From Delphinapterus leucas (lineage: Eukaryota > Chordata > Mammalia > Artiodactyla > Monodontidae): a DNA stretch of 64,000 bases. Below the pieces are notes generated by a model. That model was not told the DNA's origin and did not search any database. It was given only the letters and a program-made list of their open reading frames with translations. Both the position numbers and the translations under genes were made by a program. The stretch is taken from positions 30,853,822 to 30,917,821 of the forward strand of contig NW_022098021.1 of assembly GCF_002288925.2 (NCBI RefSeq), in the 5' to 3' direction. This document shows positions 60,841 to 64,000 of the stretch, piece by piece (the stretch's first letter is position 1; each line of letters opens with the position of its first letter).

Positions 60841-61218
60841 CTCAAAAAAGAAGGAAATTATTCTAAGATGGCTAAAAGAATAAAAAGAGCAATAGGCTTT
60901 TTGCATTATGCACTATTAATATCTTTGTCATTAAGTCTCTTAGAGAAGATTGTTTTAATAGTATGTGATTTCTACATGCCCAAGTTAAAATATCTATAGA
61001 ATTTCTGAATTAATTTAATTGCTGGGAAATCTTTTCATATAGACTTTTAAAATCTACTTTTATTCTTTAAACAAATCAATGAAAAACTTCATATTAAACA
61101 AAAATATAGTCAAGATTGTAAAACATATCTTCCAAACCTGTGAAGCCTGCACCAAGTGAGAGAGACGATTAAAGACCTGCAAATATTTCTACAGATTGCA
61201 AGTAAATGGTCCAGTTCT

Positions 61219-61269
61219 TTTTTTTTTTTTTTTTTTTGGCTGAGGTTCTAGGGTTTTTTTTTTTTTTTA
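61219..61269. repeat. T-rich runs
   Basis: Two T runs of about 20 and 17 at the 3' end of the following minus-strand L1, probably its poly(A) tail. Confidence 0.8.
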
Positions 61270-62100
61270 ATTGGAATATAGTTGCTTTACATTACTGTTA
61301 GTTTATACTGTACAGCAAAGTGAATCAGCTATACGTATACATATATCCCCTCTTTTTTGGATTTCCTTCTCATTTAGGTCACTACAGAGCACTAAGTAGT
61401 GTTCCCTGTGCTCTACAGTAGGTTCTCATTAGTTATCTATTTTATATATAGCATTAATAGTGTATATCTGTCAATCCCAATCTCCCAATTCATTCCACCC
61501 CCCTTCCCCCTTGGTATTCATACGTTTGTTCTCTATGCCTGTGTCTCTATTTCTGCTTTGTAAATAAGATCATCTATACCATTTTTTTCAGATTCCACAT
61601 ATACGTGTTAATATACAATATTTGTTTTTCCCTTTCTGACTTACTTCACTCTGTATGACAGTCTCTAGATCCATCCATGTCTCTACAAGTGACCCAGTTT
61701 TGTTCCTTTTTATGGCTGAGTAATATTCCATTGTATATATGTACCACATCTTCTTTATCCATTCCTCTGTTGATGGACATTTTGGTTGCTTCCATGTCCT
61801 GCCTATTGTAAATAGTGCTGCAATTAACACTGGGGTGCATGTGTCTTTTTGAATTATGGTTTTCTCAGGGTATATGCCCAGTAATGTGATTGCTGGGTCA
61901 TATGGTAGTTCTATTTTTAGTTTTTTAAGGAATCTGCATATTGTTCTCCATAGTGGCTGCATCAAATTAAATTCCCACGAACAATGCATGAGGGTTCCCT
62001 TTTCTCCACACCTTCTCCAGCATTTGCTATTTGTAGATTTTTTTGATGATGGTCATTCTGACCGGTGTAAAGTGATACCTCATTATAGTTATAATTCTTT
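61240..62100 (-). mobile_element. L1 3' end, 5'-truncated
   Basis: Reverse-strand ORF2 C-terminus: [49 protein letters not shown] and SEVSQKGKNKY are readable in a 133-codon ORF at 61989 to 61588. The 3'UTR has aattggaatatagttgcttt, gtacagcaaagtgaatcagc and cccaatctcccaattcattc. It is moderately young: longer intact blocks than the L1M copies, but truncated in ORF2. Confidence 0.93.
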
Positions 62101-62937
62101 ACAATAGTCTCTCTACTCTGGGACATTGCTGGAGGTGGGGGAGCGAAGAATACAGTGATTATAAGAAGGTCAATGGCCAAGGAGGAATGTAAGTTGTTTG
62201 AAAAACTGAGGTGACAACTATGTACGTATATATGTTATATGTATACATACATATATATGTATATATATGTACCCACTGTAATGTAGATGTAGGACAACAG
62301 ACACAAATTAGAAATGCTGATGGCTCCAGCTCACTTGTCAAAATTTATATGGTAGTTCTTCCACTCATAAACACTATTCAACAAAGCAATTCATGGGAAC
62401 TATGAATAAATGCAGGGGGAAAAGGAGGAAGTGAACACAAACAGAAGACAGCTAGAACACATAGCAGGAAAATAATTACTCAAGGAAATATGGGATGATC
62501 TCAGATAAATAATTCTCCATACTCTCAAGTAAATTATAGTCAACATAGTTTTTTGTTTTTTGTTTTTAAAAGTACACACAGGAAAAGATATATGGTTTCA
62601 AGTATTAGATAGAAATAGAGGAGACTCAGAAGCTAACCTCAGGGAAAAGGAATAAATAAAAATAAAAATATCAGCACATTACAGATATGCTTATTTTATT
62701 AAGCAGAATAAGTAATCATGTCTGAAAATATATTAGAGAAGTGATTACAGAATAGAGTAAGTATTCCTGAAACACTTTAGAGACATGGTATACAGGACAG
62801 AGGAAAGCACAAAAGAACACTGAAAACAATAAAAGCAAAAATAAGCATAATGAATATAAATGGGTGGAGGTGAAAAAAAGAGATAAATATACACCCTACT
62901 GGTGTTCCAGTAAAGGTTTACGGATATAATATACCCA

Positions 62938-62969
<32 letters not shown>

Positions 62970-64000
62970 CAAATATACCAAATTGTGTGTGTGTTTAGGT
63001 AATACTTCTTAAATTTAGGAATGTAATTTAGCAATTAATATTATTTGAAAAAATTAAAATGTTATTTATTAGAATAACATTTTAAGTATGATCTCAATTT
63101 TCATGTTAAAAAATGCATAGAACTTGTTAGAATCTATCTTTGTTTTCTATAGTGCTTACTTCTAGGCAGTTGGAGTTTGCATGAGTTTAAGCATTCTTTT
63201 TTCTACTTTTCTTTATCACTTGAAAAGTGTAGGGAATTTAATTTTCATTAAACAAATACGTGATAATTCCTTTAAATTGAAATTGCCATAGTAGTAAATA
63301 ATCTTTTAAAATGTAGTCACTGACTTTCCCATAAAATCCAAGAAATATTTGAAGTTTTTGTTTAAATCTCCTAGGTGATTCGGTAGGAGCCATCAGCAAA
63401 ACTTAAACATTTTGTATTTAGTTGTTTGATCAAGTCATGCTTATACTTTGCATTGTTCAAAAAAATCATTAATATTGTTCAACAATTTAAAGTCTACTGA
63501 TGTGTTTGTTATAATTTTTTTCTGTATGGTAATATAAAAATGACAAAGAATGAGAAAATGTGACTATGCTTATGCAGAAATATATAAAATAAACGAAACC
63601 AGTCATTATTTGTATTTTTCATAATAAAAAATGTAAAGAATTTCCACACCTATAAGATAAAGTAGATATTAAGGAAATCAATTGCATTAGTGGAAAAAAA
63701 ATATTTGGAAATTTGCTATAATATGTAATGAAATAAAGAAGTACTCACTATCTGGAAAATATTTTCTATGTTTATGTTTTCTATTTTTTAAAATTCATTT
63801 TTATTTGGTTTGTTTCTCTGAACAAGTTTTTATAACCTTAGCAATGTTGTAATTCTGAAAATTGTATTTTGGCATATTTATAGCAAGTGTAAAAAACTTT
63901 ACTGCAGCACTTTTTATGCTCATTTTATTTATTCACGTCACTTCTGAGTTGACCTGCTATTACACTATTATTTTCTTTTTGACTAATTTTAAAAACATAA
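62101..64000. other. Unassigned AT-rich sequence with simple repeats
   Basis: A tatatgt-rich run (62218-62270) and a (TG)n run (62941-62968) are the only clear features. No gene or family recognised. Confidence 0.45.
62941..62968. repeat. (TG)n microsatellite
   Basis: About 14 tg units, followed shortly by a second, shorter tg run at 62983-62994. Confidence 0.9.

Noticed and set aside
61588..61989. 133-codon ORF with readable protein motifs, at first sight a host gene.
   Set aside because: The motifs are those of the L1 ORF2 C-terminus within a truncated L1.

Overview
This window is nuclear DNA from a mammal, most likely a cetacean. The main evidence is a set of short tRNA(Glu)-derived SINEs of the CHR type. 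Their heads begin gggcttccctggtggcgcag and their tails contain the gcggagcacaggctccgg block typical of whales and dolphins. Longer CHR relatives, L1, L2, MIR and MLT1-like repeats are also present. The sequence is AT-rich. I found no convincing host protein-coding exon, no rRNA, no functional tRNA gene and no CRISPR array. It reads as a gene desert or a very long intron built mainly from retroposons. All family names come from recognising sequence, not from a database search.

Positions 1-6270 hold a nearly complete L1 on the minus strand, cut only by the window start. It has a CpG-rich 5'UTR with a YY1-like site at its first bases, and a tandemly duplicated 5'UTR module separated by GAAA tracts. 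ORF1 is broken by only two stop codons. ORF2 is broken by only a few short indels and its FADD reverse-transcriptase motif is still readable. This is the youngest-looking and best-preserved element in the window.

Positions 6271-12215 carry decayed MIR and L2 pieces, an L1 3' end, and an L1 pair in head-to-head orientation (11605-12212) that looks like a twin-primed insertion. Positions 12216-16860 are the longest stretch with almost no recognisable repeat. They contain the longest non-repeat ORF (13022-13537) and a second one (14755-15132), both weak candidates for conserved elements.

Positions 16860-34030 mix MLT1-like sequence, L1M 3' ends, three CHR SINEs with clear target-site duplications, a long minus-strand L2 split by a MIR, and several microsatellites. 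Positions 34030-48480 hold more L1M 3' ends, CHR SINEs nested in them, and a 165-bp GAAA tract. Positions 48510-53510 hold an old but nearly full-length plus-strand L1M. Positions 53511-64000 are mostly unassigned AT-rich DNA with one possible LTR, one young CHR SINE (59150-59363) and a 5'-truncated L1 (61240-62100).

No host genes are recognised, so there is no pathway to describe. The only coding logic is the L1 machinery, in which ORF1 and ORF2 proteins drive retrotransposition of L1 itself and, in trans, of the CHR SINEs. I found no unknown biological system here. The points most worth checking are the 5'UTR modules and intactness of the first L1, the inverted L1 at 11605, and the repeat-poor ORF-bearing block at 13-15 kb.
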